Source of the DNA: Vespa crabro
Taxonomy: Eukaryota; Arthropoda; Insecta; Hymenoptera; Vespidae
Reading direction: 5' to 3'
DNA: 64,000 nt
Assembly (NCBI RefSeq): GCF_910589235.1
Contig: NC_060966.1
Coordinates: 1,736,001 to 1,800,000, forward strand
Part shown: positions 23,397 through 36,060 of the stretch, piece by piece
Numbering within the stretch: the first letter of the stretch is position 1
Layout of the letters: each line of letters starts with the position of its first letter
Notes under the pieces: generated by a model
Told to the model about the DNA's origin: nothing
Database searches by the model: none
What the model saw: only the letters and a program-made list of their open reading frames with translations
Position numbers and translations under genes: made by a program

Positions 23397-23689
23397 CCGT
23401 TCTCTCTAGGGGTTGTTATGTGAATACTTCTCGAAACAGTGCGGCTGTAGAAATTAGATTTATTTCCACTAGACGAGGATATGTTATGCGAGTAACTTAT
23501 TATCCAATGCGACTGTAAATCTTGGAAATATTACGATCAATTAGATGGAAAGTTATAGGAGTGCTTCTCAAAATATTGTGGCTGTAGGACTTGGAAATAT
23601 CCAGACTAATTGAGGGAAAGTCATGAGAGGACAAATCGAACCAATGCGACTGTCGGATTGGGAAATATTCCGTTATTGGGAAATAATCG

Positions 23690-26350
23690 AGGTAGGGTTA
23701 ATCGAGTGACTAGTGCACCATTGCGTCTGTTGGGATTGGATATATTCCGCCTAATCGAGGGAAAGTTATGCGAGTGTCTCTCGAAACAATGAGTCTATCG
23801 GAATTAGAAATATGCCGATTAGAAGAGGAAGCGTCACGCGAATGCCACTCGAACCATTGCGATAGTCGTACTTAGAAATATTCCGTCTAGTCGTGGAACA
23901 TTTTTTCAAGTGACTTGTGGACCAATGTGACTGTCGGACATGGAAATATTAAATTATGTACACCCAAGAAATAGTTATGCGAGTGACATGTGAAACAATG
24001 CGACTGTCGAACTTGAAAATATTTCGATTAGTCGAGGGAAATTTATGAGAGTACTTTTCGATCCAATGGACCTAGAAATATTCCGACTAATCCAGAGAAA
24101 GTTTTACGATAGACTTATAAACCAATGCGACAGGTGTACTTCGTAAATATCCCGTCTAATAGAGGGAATGCTATGCGAGTGCCCCACGAACCAATACGAT
24201 GGTAGTAATTGGAAAAATTTCGAAAAGTCAAGGGAAAGTTTTTCGTGTACTTCTCGAATCGATGCGTCTGTTGGATTTAGCAATATTACGATAATTAGAG
24301 GGAAAGATATGCGATTGTTTCTCGACCCAATACTTCAATCGGTCTTAGCAACATTACGTTTAATCGAATAAATGTTATGCAAGTGACTACCGAATCAAGG
24401 CGACTATCGCTTTTGGAAATATTCCGACAAGTCGAGGGAAAGTCATGAGACTGACTGTCCAAATAATGCAACAGTCGAATTTAGTAATATTACGTCTAAT
24501 TAAGAGAAAGTTATTGAGAGTTACTTGTGAACCAATGAGACTAGACTTATGTCTTCGAAATAACTTTACTTGACGATGGAAAGTTGTTCAAATGCCTCTC
24601 GAATCATTGGGACTGTCGGATCTGGAAGTATTCTGACTAGAAGAGGGAAAGTAATGATAGTGCCTCTCGAACCAATGCGAATATCGCACTTGAAAGGATT
24701 CCACCTAGTCGAGGAATGATATGAGAGTGCCGCTCGAACCAATGCGAATGTTGCACTTAGGAATATTTCGGCTATTTGAAGAATAGATATGTGAGTTCTT
24801 TGTCAACTATTCCGTCTTTTGGACCTTGGAATATGCCGACTAGACTTGGGAAAGTTATGAGAGTGCCTCAAATACAAATGCGTTTGAGGGACCTGGAAAT
24901 ATACCGACAGGACGAGGGAAAGTTTCGAGTGTGCCTTTCGAAACTATGCGAATGTTTGATTACGATATATTCCGTCTATTAGAGAGAAAATTATTCAAAT
25001 AACTTGTGAACCAGTGTACCTGTCGGACTTGGAAATATGCAGACTAGACGAGGGAAAGTTATTCAAGTTTATCCTGAAACAATGAGAACGAAATATTCCG
25101 ACTAGTCGAGGAAACTTATGCGTGTGCCTTTCGTACAAACGAGGTTGTCGGTCATAGAAATATTCCGACTACACGAGAGGAAGAAGTGAGAGTGACTCCC
25201 GAACCAATGCAAATGTCGGACTTGCAAATATTCCAGCTGGTAGATAAAAAATTATTCACGTTCCTCACTTAGCAATGCGACCGTCGAATTTGGAAATAAT
25301 ACGACTAGTCGTTGGTATGTTATGAGTGAGCCCCTCGAACATATGCGATTGTCGGAATGTGCAAATATTACGGTAAACCGTAGAATATTTATGCGAATGC
25401 CTCTCATAGTAATGCGATTGACGGACATAGAAATATTTCAAATAAACGAGGAAAAATTATGAGAGTTTTTCTCGAACCAATGCGAACGTCGTTATAGGAA
25501 ATATTCCGACCATACGATGAAATGTTTTGCAAGTGCCTCTCACTAAAATGCGAACGTTGGAGTTTGAAATATTCCGTCTAGTCGAGGGAAATTTCTTCGT
25601 GTGTATCTTGAATCAATGCGCCTGTCGGATTTAGAAATAATACGATAACTAGAGGGAAGGATATGATATAGTTGGATTTATTCCGCTTTGTTGAGGTAAA
25701 GCTATGCGAGTTCCTCTCAAAGCAATGCGACCGTCAGACTATATCAGCTATATATCCGTCGGATATATTCCAACTAGACGAGGGATAGTATTTAGAGTGC
25801 CTCACGAAACTATGCGATAAGCTGACTTGGAAATATTCCTTCTAGACGAAGGAAATTTTAAGCGAATTTTTTTCGAACAAAAATGACTGTAGGTCTCGGA
25901 AGATTTCAGATTCGTCGAGGGAAAGATATGCGAGTACCCTTCAAAAAAATTGCGACTGTCTGACTAGGATTCATTCCGAATAGACGAAGTAATGTTATGC
26001 GAGGTCCTCTTAAAACAATGCGATTGTCGGACCTATATATAATTCAAATTGGAGAGAGAAACAAATGCGGATGTTTCTCGGGCCAAAGCGACTTTCGGAT
26101 TTAGAAATATTCCGACCAGTCAATCGAAAGCAATACTAGTGACTTGTGATCCAAAGCGACATTCGGTCTTGGTAATTCAACAATAATAAATCGACAATTC
26201 AAGGGTATGTTATGCGAGTGTCTCTCGAACCAATGCGACTGTCTCACATGGACATATTTCGACTAGTCGAGGGAAAGTTATGCGACTGAAATTCGAAAGT
26301 TGCGACAGTTGGTCTTAGATATGTTCCGACTAGTTTAGGGAAAAGTATGC
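23690..26350. repeat. duplicated satellite segment, family X copy 2
   Basis: Collinear with 3,640-5,550 over its first 2 kb and with 44,060-45,050 over 25,280-26,350. Markers shared with the latter include GTAAACCGTAGAATATTT against GTAAACCTTGGGATTTTT, and the GAAAGTTGCGACAGTTGGTC monomer near 26,296 against 45,000. This is the longest of the three family X copies. Confidence 0.75.
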
Positions 26351-27266
26351 GTTTGCCTCTTTCACCAATATAACTGTCAGCATTGGGAATATTCCGACTA
26401 GCTGAGGGAAAGTTGTGTCAGTACTTCACGAAACAATGCGATTGCCTGACTTGGAAATATTCCCACTATTGGAGAGAAAGTAATGCGAGTGTCACACGAA
26501 CCAATGCGACTGTCGGTTTGTATACATTCCGATTAGACGAAGGAAAGTTATACGAGTGCCTCACGTACCAATGATACTGCCTGCTTTAGAAATATTCCTA
26601 CATGTAGAGGGAAATTTTGCGAGTGCCCCTCAGACAAATTCGAGTGACGAATATGGTAATATTACGAATAGTCCAGGGAATGCTGTGCTAGTACATATCG
26701 AACCAATGCGATTGTCGGACTTGGAACTTTCCAAATAGCCGAGGAAAATTTATGCGTGTGTGATTCGAATTAAATGCGACCGTCTGACTTGGAAATATTC
26801 TGACTAATCGATGGAAAGCTATGCGAGTTCTCAAAACAATGCTACTGTCAGTTGTAGAAATATTCCGACTGGTCGTGGGATTGTTATTGAAGTGTGTGCC
26901 GAACTATTGCGACTGTGAGCCCTGCATATATTCCCACATGTCGAGAGAGAGTTGCGTGAGTGCCTCTCGGAACAATGCGTATGTGTGATTTAGAAATTTC
27001 TGACTGGTTGTGGAAAAGTTGTGCGAGCATTTCTCCAACCATATGAGAATGTCAACTTGGAAATATTCCGGCTAGTCGAGGGAAGGTTATGCGAGTGCCT
27101 CTCGCAACAATGCGACTGTTGCACCCAGAACATTGCAACTAGTGGAGGTAAAGTTAAGCGAGTGCATTATGAATTAATGCGACAAACTGACTCTGAAATA
27201 TTCGCTCTATATGAGGGAAGTCATGCGACTGCCTCCCAAAATAATACGGACCTAGATATATTCCAA

Positions 27267-27301
27267 CTCATGTAACATTCCAAATAGGAATGTTACATGA
27301 G
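27267..27301. repeat. perfect 15-bp inverted repeat
   Basis: CTCATGTAACATTCC (27,267-27,281), five-base spacer AAATA, then GGAATGTTACATGAG (27,287-27,301), its exact reverse complement. The right arm resembles the satellite segment GGAATGTTATGCGAG. The left arm is therefore an inverted copy of satellite sequence, perhaps made by template switching. Confidence 0.9.
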
Positions 27302-28634
27302 CGCCTCTCGAACCAGTGAGACTGTCGCACTTGGAAATATCCGACTAGTTGTGGGAAAGATATGAAAGTGCCTCTATAATCAATGCAATTGTATGTCTTG
27401 GAATTATTCGGATTAGTCAAGGAAAAATTATGCGGTTGACATGTGAGCCAATTCGAGTGAAGGTTATGAGAGTGCGTCTAGAAGCAATACGACTGTCGTA
27501 CTTAGTTATACTCCGACTAGTCGAGGAAAAGTTATGAGAGTAACATTTAAACCAAAGCGATTGTCAAAATTGGTAATAATCCGAGTAGTCGAAGGAGAGT
27601 CATGCGAGGTGATCTCGAACCAATGCGGCTGTCAGTTACGGAAAAATTCCGACATGGCTAGGGAAAGATATACGTGTGCCTCTCGAAACAACGCGGCTGC
27701 CGGAATTGGAAATAATTCGACAAGTCGAGGTAAAGTTATACGAGTGACCCTGAAATCAAAGCGACTGTCGGATAAGATAATATTCCGAATTGTCGAGTGA
27801 AAATTGTACGGGTGACTCCCGATCCATTACAACTGTCGGTTTTGAAGAAATTCACAAGAGTCGAATGAAAGTTATTCGATTGCCTCTCGAAACAATACGG
27901 CTGCCAAACGAGAAAATGATCCGTCTAATCGAGGGAAAGTTACTATAGTGCCTCTCGATCCAAGACGGCTGTCGGACTTGGAAGTATTCCGACTAGCAGT
28001 GGAAATGTTATGCGATTGCCTCTCAGACCAATGCGACTATCGGACTTGGAAATATTCCAACAGTCAAGGAAAATTATGTGCCGTCCTCTCGGTTCCATTC
28101 GACTGTCGGAGTAGGCACTATTTAGCCATGTTGAAGGAAAGTTGTGCGAGTGTCTTGAGAACCACTACAACTGTCGAGCTTGGAATAATTCTTACTAATC
28201 GAGGGAGAATTATGCGAGTGACTTGTGAACCATAGCGATTTTCGGATCTGGAAGTATTCCGACTTATCGAAGGAATGTTATACAAGTGCTCCAGTACCAT
28301 TGCGGCCGTCGGACTTGGAAATATTACTGCTAGTCGAGGGAAAGTCGTACGAGTGACTCTGAAACCAAAACGGTTTTCGAAGTTGGAAATGCTCCGAGTT
28401 GTCCAATGGAAGTAATGTAAATGCCACTCAAACAAATGCGGCTGTCGGACTTGGAAATATACCAACTAGTCGAGGGAAAGTAGCACGAGTGTCTTAAGAC
28501 CCAATACAGCTGTTGGACTTGGAAATGTTCCGACTAGTCGAGGTAAAGTTAAGCTAGTACCACTCGACCAAATGCGTCTGTCGAACTTCGAAATATACAC
28601 ACTAGTAGAGTGAGAGTAATGCCAGTGACTCAAC

Positions 28635-29689
28635 TCGGGCCATATATGGTGGTAGCAAGACTTCGAGAGGCTATTGTAGTTTTAGGAATATGCGATAGGA
28701 GTTTGATGAGGTCATCTTCTAAGGCCGTAGAAATAAATTCCGTTGACGATAAATCGGCTGCGAATAGTTTAGGCGAAAACAGCACCTGAACAGCAGCGAT
28801 AAGACCTTCCAGTTCGAATATTAGACTGGTAGAACATTACCCAGGATGCGGATCGATAATCACGCGACCGCGAACTCGATCTTACGTCCGCATACTTTCC
28901 GCGCAAAACTCCTTGGGAGCGGGACATACGCCCCCAGTCCCTGCAAAAAGCAACAACCCCTGCGACAACAGCGCCACAGGAAGGCACGAAAAGGCCCCCT
29001 TTCCTCCGGTAATAGAGCAAGACGCAGAGCAAAACAGCGCGGATCCATCCCAGGAACTACCGAAAACAACCTCAGAAAAAGGCTACGCCCCATCGGCAAC
29101 TCTTGCCATTCGCGATGATAGATCTTAGTCTGCGTTCGCGACGACCAACCCAAACATCACCTTGCTGTTTATCTAGCAGCTTGGCACACAGCACTGCATC
29201 TGTGCAGAAGTGCAAGAACCCGGCTCCTTCTTCTACGTTGTCTCGCACTACTTTCAGTACAACGACAAAATAGGGGCACATTTTTCGCACTTCGAATGAG
29301 TTCTTCTTGCCTTAAGGGGGGAGGGTGAAATAGTATCACAGGACGACAACGCGTGATCTCTTTTCTGGGGCCATCAGGGCACAGACGAAAGTGGCTCGAA
29401 GGTAGCCCTCATCCCGGTCGGGCTAAATGTTATTAACGACGTATAGTAGTCACCTACATTCTGGAGCACGTGAGGCTCCTCATAAATCGACGTAACCCTC
29501 ATGTTAGACTCGATGAGCAGAGTTATTGTCCAATGGAAAGTAAGAACCACCTGAACGGCCAGTGACCACAATTAAATAGACATCGTTATACATACCCCGA
29601 ATGCCGAGTCGGTTCGGGGGAGCGGTGCTTAGGGTGACAGGAATAGGAGGTTCAATACCAGGAGAGCCGATAGGGTCCTGTTCTCTTGC
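28635..29689 (+). other. unresolved 5' part of element II
   Basis: About 1 kb of non-satellite sequence upstream of the first recognisable ORF2 residues. The longest frames are a 90-codon one at 28,846-29,118 and an overlapping 71-codon one at 28,913-29,128 rich in Pro, Ser, Glu and Asn. Neither gives me a family match. By position this should be ORF1 and endonuclease sequence, but I cannot confirm zinc knuckles or the SEP and SDH endonuclease motifs. It may be decayed, rearranged, or partly from another element. Confidence 0.5.
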
Positions 29690-32195
29690 ACTCTCTCACC
29701 GCGGCAATGCAAGTTGGAAGCAGTTTAGGATCGGATTCAGAAATAGAGACACGAGCCAACATGCTCACTAGTGTCCTACAAACCTCCTGTTCTGAATCTA
29801 CGTCCCGGAAAAAGGCTCACCAGAAATTCAACCCATTGTAGACATCAGCAATAACGAACAAAAAAAAGGCGGTAACTAGTTTGAGAAGCGCGTTCCAGCG
29901 AGAAAATGAATATCAGGTACGCCTCGAGTTAATGTACAAGTATCGTTCTACGCTGCGGGCATAGAGCAAAGAAGCACGACGTGCCAAATAAGTTCATTGG
30001 AGGAAATTCGTTGCGGAATAGGGCAACGCGGAACAGTGGGGGTACGTTTTCAAACAACGGGCGGGCAAACTACGGGTCAAAAGAGTAATTATACTCTTAA
30101 ACGAGACGGAGGGAAGACCACGAACATCCAAAGAACGCTGTGATTCCTAGTCAATACTCAATACACATGTCCCGGACGACAGTGTATCCGAAGACACATC
30201 ATAACAGCGAGCGGTAAGGAATCTCTCAAGTGACGTTCTCGAAACAGCAAATGCCCCAGTTTTCACAGAAGAAGAGGTCGCGCAGTTCATAGGGTCCCTC
30301 AGATACGGTCAAGCCTCGTGAACGGATCTTATCGAAGTGTGGATGCTTAATGGAACATTCGCCGTCATCCCAGACCAATTCGCAGACTTCTTCAACAGGG
30401 AATCTTCCCCGGGATGCCTTCAAAGGGGTACCCTCCAGTCTATTTGGAATGAGGGCTCCTTAAGAGCACTCCTGAAGGGGTACAATAAAGACCCGTCAGA
30501 CTCCGAGCACTACCGTTTGAACTGCATTCTCTCCGTCATATGGAAGGTTATGAAAAGACTGCTGAATCTGCGCCTCACCGAAACCTCGTTCGCACCAGGA
30601 AATATATCGGATAAACAGTCTGGGTTTGTCCAGGGATGTTCCACGGAAGACGTAATCGTAGAGAAGCGTCGAATCGTTTCTGCCTCTTCACGGAGATATG
30701 TCATCTCGCTGTTATTCGACATCTCGGGAACCATCAACAACGTTTGGTGGAATCTACTTCTCAAGGCTTTCCATGATCGGGACTGCCTGAGGATTGTCTT
30801 TAAAGTGATGACAAGCTACTTCGCGGACCATAAAATTGCGCTGGGAAAACATTAAGTTTAAAAGTATGCCTCTAGAGGATGTCCATAAGGATCTGTCCTC
30901 GGTCCCCTTTCTGTTGCAAACTCATATTCGACCAACTCCTCAGGATCCTGGAGAAAACCTCAGAAATCAACGCGATCGCGTACGCGGACGACGTACTTAT
31001 CATCGTAGATGGTGACTCAAGTTCTCGAAGAGAAATGAGATCACGTGGTTAACAGCATCACCTGATTGTGCACGTCTGCGAAATTGATAATCTCCGAACG
31101 TAAGACGATAGCAATAGTTATTAAGAGCAATTAGGTTTAAAGGAAACCCATCGGCAGAAAGTGAGGAAAACTTCCGGATAGAAATCGGAAAACGGCGATA
31201 AAACCGACCTAGCGAGCAGGACTCCCACTATAAAGATAGAGAACAATAATATTAAATTTAGGAATTCCGTTAGATACCTCAGGGTATACTTCGATAAAGG
31301 GCTGGGGGTTACGACACACTGCCGTTACCTCAACGACAAGGTCGACTCATTGTTCGCAAAGCTAGGTAGGTTAGCAACTAGAGAATGAGGAATCCGCCAC
31401 TGCGCCCTCCAAGCGATCTATCGAGGCGTGTTCACACTTACGGTCACGTACGCGGCAGCAGGATTGTTTGATATCTGCACAAAAGGAGATCTCAAAAAGT
31501 TAAGCGTGACCCAGCGATGGGCCCTCATTTCGGTCACATTCGCGTATCGCACAACTGCAATGGAATCCTGCGTCATAAGAGCGAAATCCACGATACATCT
31601 CCAGTTACTGAAACGAAGGTGACTATTCGACATTAGGTTAAATAGGTGCACCGAGACAGCTCAACTAAAACCTGAAGGCACGAATATTAATCGCGCGATT
31701 GCAAGACCGGTCGATGAGGATATCTCTAGGGTTTTGCAGGTTAGGTGGCAGAATTCCAAACGAAGGACAACATACGCGTTATCCCTGAACACCAAGGACA
31801 GGATGAGTACCCGTTTCCTGTCTCCTAACAATTTCACAAATCCGTTTCTTGCAAGACATGAAGCCATTAAGGACAAGCAGACCTCGCTGGACATCATCAC
31901 GGAAGGAGCATACGAAGGTAGCGAAGAGGACTCGGTTTCGCATTACATCATCGACAGTCCGGTTTTAAAACCACTGAGAGAGGATTTGAAAGAAATTTTC
32001 CGTGAAATAGTTGGCCAGAAGCAGCCAGACATCGTATCTACACGACCGAGGCCTTCTCCCTATTCGCGGAGTTTTGCAAAGAATCCTTCATCATAGTCTT
32101 CATCCCTCAATCCGTCTTTAGTTCATATATCCAGTTCAGCTGGGATTGTCGGAGTTCCGGTGATTTGGGTGGGCACCCTCCAATCTTCTCGGGTT
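29690..32195 (+). pseudogene. element II ORF2 remnant (linker, reverse transcriptase, C-terminal region)
   Basis: Translation gives SLGSDSEIETRANMLTSVLQ (about 29,723-29,785) and, after a frameshift at the A7 run near 29,862, SLRSAFQRENEYQVRLELMY and WGYVFKQRAGKLRVKRV with stops between. These are the usual segments between endonuclease and RT. The RT part at 30,337-30,855 includes SIWNEGSLRALLKG, SGFVQGCSTEDVIVEKRR and motif A LLFDISGTINNVWW (Asp codon 30,718-30,720). After a frameshift, INAIAYADDVLIIVDGDS carries an intact YADD at 30,981-30,992. Then come VRYLRVYFDKGLGVTTHCRY, VTFAYRTTAMESCVI and HYIIDSPVLKPLREDL, where family members have a Cys in place of Ser. FSLFAEFCKESF lies near the end. 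Multiple stops and shifts make it a pseudogene. Confidence 0.88.
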
Positions 32196-32585
32196 AGCCC
32201 ACTCTCGAAAAGGATTGTGTCGAAGATGCTCGTTCGTATCTTGCTATTATTCCTTTTTTCTTACTTTCTTAACTCCACCACAAAACTCTCCCGAAGTAGC
32301 TGTTTTTTTCGATTCCCATTTCATCCTACGTAACGAGTGCCATGGCTCTTTGCATATTGAGTGGGCCTCCATATCCTTCACCGTGGGCACGGCCAGCATA
32401 AACGTGATTATGCGTTGCTGCGAGGATTTTGGTCGTGGCTAAACAGTTCACCTTGCCTCGCCGGCAGAAGTTTTGGATTTTTCCGACTCCGTTCACTTGG
32501 CCGTGGTAATTGCTGCTAGTAGTTAGCTCCGTAGCATATGCCAAAATGAGCGAGGTAGCGTAGGTGCAGGCACGCCATAGGTGTC
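32196..32585 (+). other. 3' UTR of element II
   Basis: Non-coding tail after the last in-frame stop of ORF2. From about 32,270 to the end it matches 45,052-45,384, with shared landmarks GATTCCCATTTCATCCTA, ACGAGTGCC, GTAGCATATGCC, GCGAGGTAGC and the terminal GGTGTCCACCTTTAC. This shared end defines the 3' terminus of the family. Confidence 0.75.
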
Positions 32586-35500
32586 CACCTTTACTCTATA
32601 CTCTCGAATATAGAGACATTCCGACTAGTCGAAGGAAACTTATGCGAGTATATCAAGAAACAATGCGACTGTCGAACCTAGAAATATTCCGACTATACGT
32701 GGGAATGTTATGAGGGTGCCACTCGACCCAATGCGATTGACGGACTTAGAAACATTCCCTCTGGACGAGGGAAGTTTATGCGAGTGATATGTGAATCAAT
32801 GCGACTGTCGGATTAGGAAAAATCGAGACTAAGCGCGGGAATAGTCTTCTGGTGCATCTCGAACCAATTCAAAGATAGTCCTAGATATAATTTCTCTAGT
32901 CGAGGAAAAGTTTTAAGGGTTCCTCTTGATACAATGCTACTTTTGGACGTTGAAATATTCCGATTAGTATTTAATAAGTTATGAGGGTGCACCTAAATCA
33001 AATGCGATTGCCGCACTTATCGATATTTCATCGGGTCAAAGAAAGGTTGTGTGAATGACTTGTGAACCAATGCGACTGTCTGACATAGAAACATTCCGAC
33101 TACTCGGCGGAAAGTTATGCGAGTGCTTCTAGTACCAATGCGACTGTCGGACCTAGAAATATTGATACTAGACGTACGAAAGTTATATGAGTGTCTCACG
33201 AACCAATGCGACTGACGGATTTGGAAATATTCCGACTAGAAGAGAAAAAGTTATGCGGATGACTTATGAACCAATGCGACTTTGGGAATTGGAAATATTC
33301 CGAATAGTCGAAGGAATGTTATGCGTGTGCCTTTCGAACCAATGCGAATGTAGGGCCTAGAAATGTTTCAACAACTCGAGGCAAAGTTATGCGACTGATT
33401 TGTGGACTAATGTGACTATCGGATTTGGAAAAATTGAGAATGAGCGTGGGTATGTTCTACTTGTGTCTTTCGAACAAATTCAAACGTTGTTCCTATAAAT
33501 ATTCCGACTACACGAGGAAAGTTATGAGTGCCTCTAGATCCAATGAGACTGTCGTACGTGGAAATATACAGACGAGTCGTAGGAAAGTTATGCGACTGAC
33601 TTATGTACCAATGCGACGTAGAGACTTGGAAATATCTCGAATAGTCGAGGGAAAGATATGCGAGTGCCAATCAAACAACCCCAACTATAGGACTTGGGAA
33701 TATTCCGACTTATCAGGAGAAAGTAATGCAAGTAATTTGTCAACCAATGCGACTGTCTGACATTAAAATATCTCGACTAGCCGAGGGAATATTATGCTAG
33801 GGACTTGTCAACTATTGCGACTGACGGGATTGGTAATTTTCCGGGCAGTCAAGGGAAAGTTATGCAAGTAATTTATGGACCATTTCGATTGACGGACTAG
33901 AAAGTATTTTGACTATTCGTGGGAAAGTTATGGGAGTTACTTCTTAAACAATGCGACAATCGAAATTGGAAATACTCCGAGAGGTCAAGGGAAAATTATG
34001 CGTATGCGTCTCGGACCAATATTACTGCCAGACTTGGACATATTCCAACTAGTCGGGTGACAGTCATTCGATTGCCACTCAAAACAAAGATAGTTACGGT
34101 CTTGTATACATTCTGTCTATACGAAGGGAAATTGTGCGAGTGACTTGAGAATCAATTCGATTGTCGGACTTGGAAATATTCAGACTAATCGGGGGAAAAT
34201 TATTCGAGTGCCACTCGAACGAAAGCGAATGTGACACTTGGAATCATTCACAGTAGAAGTGGAGACATTATTCGAGTGCCATATTAACCAAAGCGGCTGT
34301 CGATATTTGGAATATTCCCAGTGGTCGAAGGAAAGTTATGAGAGTGAAACATTAACCCATGCAGAAGTTGGACTTGGGATAATTACGACTAAGCGAGGGA
34401 AAGCAATGCGAGTAACTTGTGAACCAATGCGTCGGTCGGGCTTGGAAAAGTTTCGATTAATCAGGGGAGAGTTATGCGAGTGGTACTCAAACCAATGCAG
34501 CAGAGGGACTTGGATATATTTCGACTAGTCGAGGGGAAGATATGCGAGTAACTTGTAAAACAATTCCATTGTCTGACTTTGAAATATGCAGACTAGTCAA
34601 GGGAGTGTTATGCGAGTTTCTTATGAAACAGTGCGACTGTCGGATTTAAAAATATTACGACTATTAGAGGGAAAGTAATTTGAATGCTACTCGAACCATT
34701 TCGGCTGACGGACTTAGATATATTCTAACTAGTTGAGCGAACCCTACACATGAGATTATAGATCTATTGCGACGGTTGTACACGTAAATACTTCTATTAA
34801 TCGCGGAACGTTATGCGTTTGTTTCTTGATCAAATGCGGCTGTCGTGCTTGATAATATTTCGACATGTCAAGGGAATCTTATCCGATTGCCATTCGAATC
34901 ATAACGACTGGCGTTTTGGAAACATTCCGACTAGTCAAGGCAAAGTAATGAGAGTGACATGTAATCGAAAACGACTGTTGGGCTCGGAAATATTCGGCTT
35001 AGTCGGGGAAAGTTAGGCAAGTGACTAATAAATTAAAGCGACCGTGGTGTTTGAAAATTTTCCGACTAGTCGAGAGAGAGTTATGCATGTGAGTCTCGAA
35101 TTCATGCGGTTATTGGACTTGAATAATCCCGACGAGTCGAAGAATTGTTATGCGAGTGTCTTGTGAATCAATGCTGCTGTCAGACTGGGAAATATTCACA
35201 TTTGTCGAGAGAGAGTTATTTAAGTATCTTTCGAAAAAATGCGTGTGCAAGGCTTGGAAATATCCCGACTAGTCGAGGGAAAGTTTCGCGATTAACTTTT
35301 GAACCAATGAAACTGTATGACTTTGAATTATCCAGACTATACGAGGGTGAGTTATATCAGTGACTTCTAAGCCTTTTCGGTTATCGGATATGGTAATATC
35401 CCGACAAGTCGAGGGAATTATTTGCAAATGTCACTCGAAACGAAGGGACTGTCGGACTTGGCATTATTCCGACTATTCGAGGGAAAATTATGCGAGTGAC

Positions 35501-35998
35501 TCTCGAACCAATGCGGCTGAAGAACTTGGAAAAACCCAACTAGCCGAGTAAATATTATTCGAGTGACTTGTCAACAAATGTGACTGTCGGTATAGAGAAT
35601 ATTTCCTGTGGTCGTGCGAACGTTATGCGAGTGCCTCTTAAACCAAAGCGATTGTCGGACTTGGAAATATTCTGACTAGTCGAGGAAATGTCATGCGAGG
35701 GCCATTGCGACTGACGGACTTAGTAATATTCCATCTAGTCGTGGGAATGTTAGGAGATTTCCTATCGAACCTATGCGACTGTAGTTATAGGTTACATTCC
35801 GACTAGTCGAAAGAAAGTTATATGAGTTCCTCTTGAAAAAATTCTACGGTTGGAAATAGAAATACTCCGTCTAGTAGAGGGAATGCTATGCGAGTGCCCC
35901 ACGAACCAATGCGACAGTAGTAATAGGTAATTCCGAATAGGAGACGGAAAGTTATTCGATTGCTTCCCAAAACATTATGATTGTCGAACTTAGAAATA

Positions 35999-36060
35999 TT
36001 CAGAATGGTAGAGTATAGAACTGATTCAGAATAGAACAGGTTCAGAATGGAACATATGTA
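35999..36060. repeat. short local tandem insertion
   Basis: Three spaced copies of TTCAGAATGG or TTCAGAATAG, at 35,999, 36,024 and 36,041, followed by AACATATGTATGTAGC. They interrupt the satellite. This is likely local slippage; there is no coding content. Confidence 0.7.

Larger units (their letters stand above)
23397..28634. repeat. 68-bp satellite DNA, block 2
   Basis: Same satellite and orientation as block 1. The first 2.3 kb (about 23,690-25,665) parallels 3,640-5,550. Part of it (25,280-26,350) also parallels 44,060-45,050. It contains a perfect 15-bp inverted repeat at 27,267-27,301 and a 20-bp AT-rich insertion at about 25,737-25,757. There is no gene; open frames of 60-115 codons on both strands follow the repeat. 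The block ends at a second retroelement near 28,635. Confidence 0.95.
28635..32585 (+). mobile_element. second R1-clade non-LTR retrotransposon, inactive (element II)
   Basis: A non-satellite block of about 3.95 kb. Its plus strand encodes R1-clade ORF2 remains from about 29,690 to 32,195, followed by a 3' UTR. The left junction is satellite GTGACTC, then AACTCGGGCC. At the right, the element end GGTGTCCACCTTTAC is followed by TCTATACT and satellite CTCGAA. Shared ACTC at both sides may be a 4-bp target duplication, but this is weak. There is no A tail. Its RT differs clearly from element I, so it is another family. A 3' fragment of the same family lies at 45,052-45,384. All frames are interrupted. 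Confidence 0.85.

Noticed and set aside
29374..29571. Minus-strand 65-codon frame as an inverted endonuclease fragment
   Set aside because: It has a faint likeness to the start of an endonuclease domain (SIYEEPHVLQN), but no catalytic motifs can be confirmed. Too weak to call.
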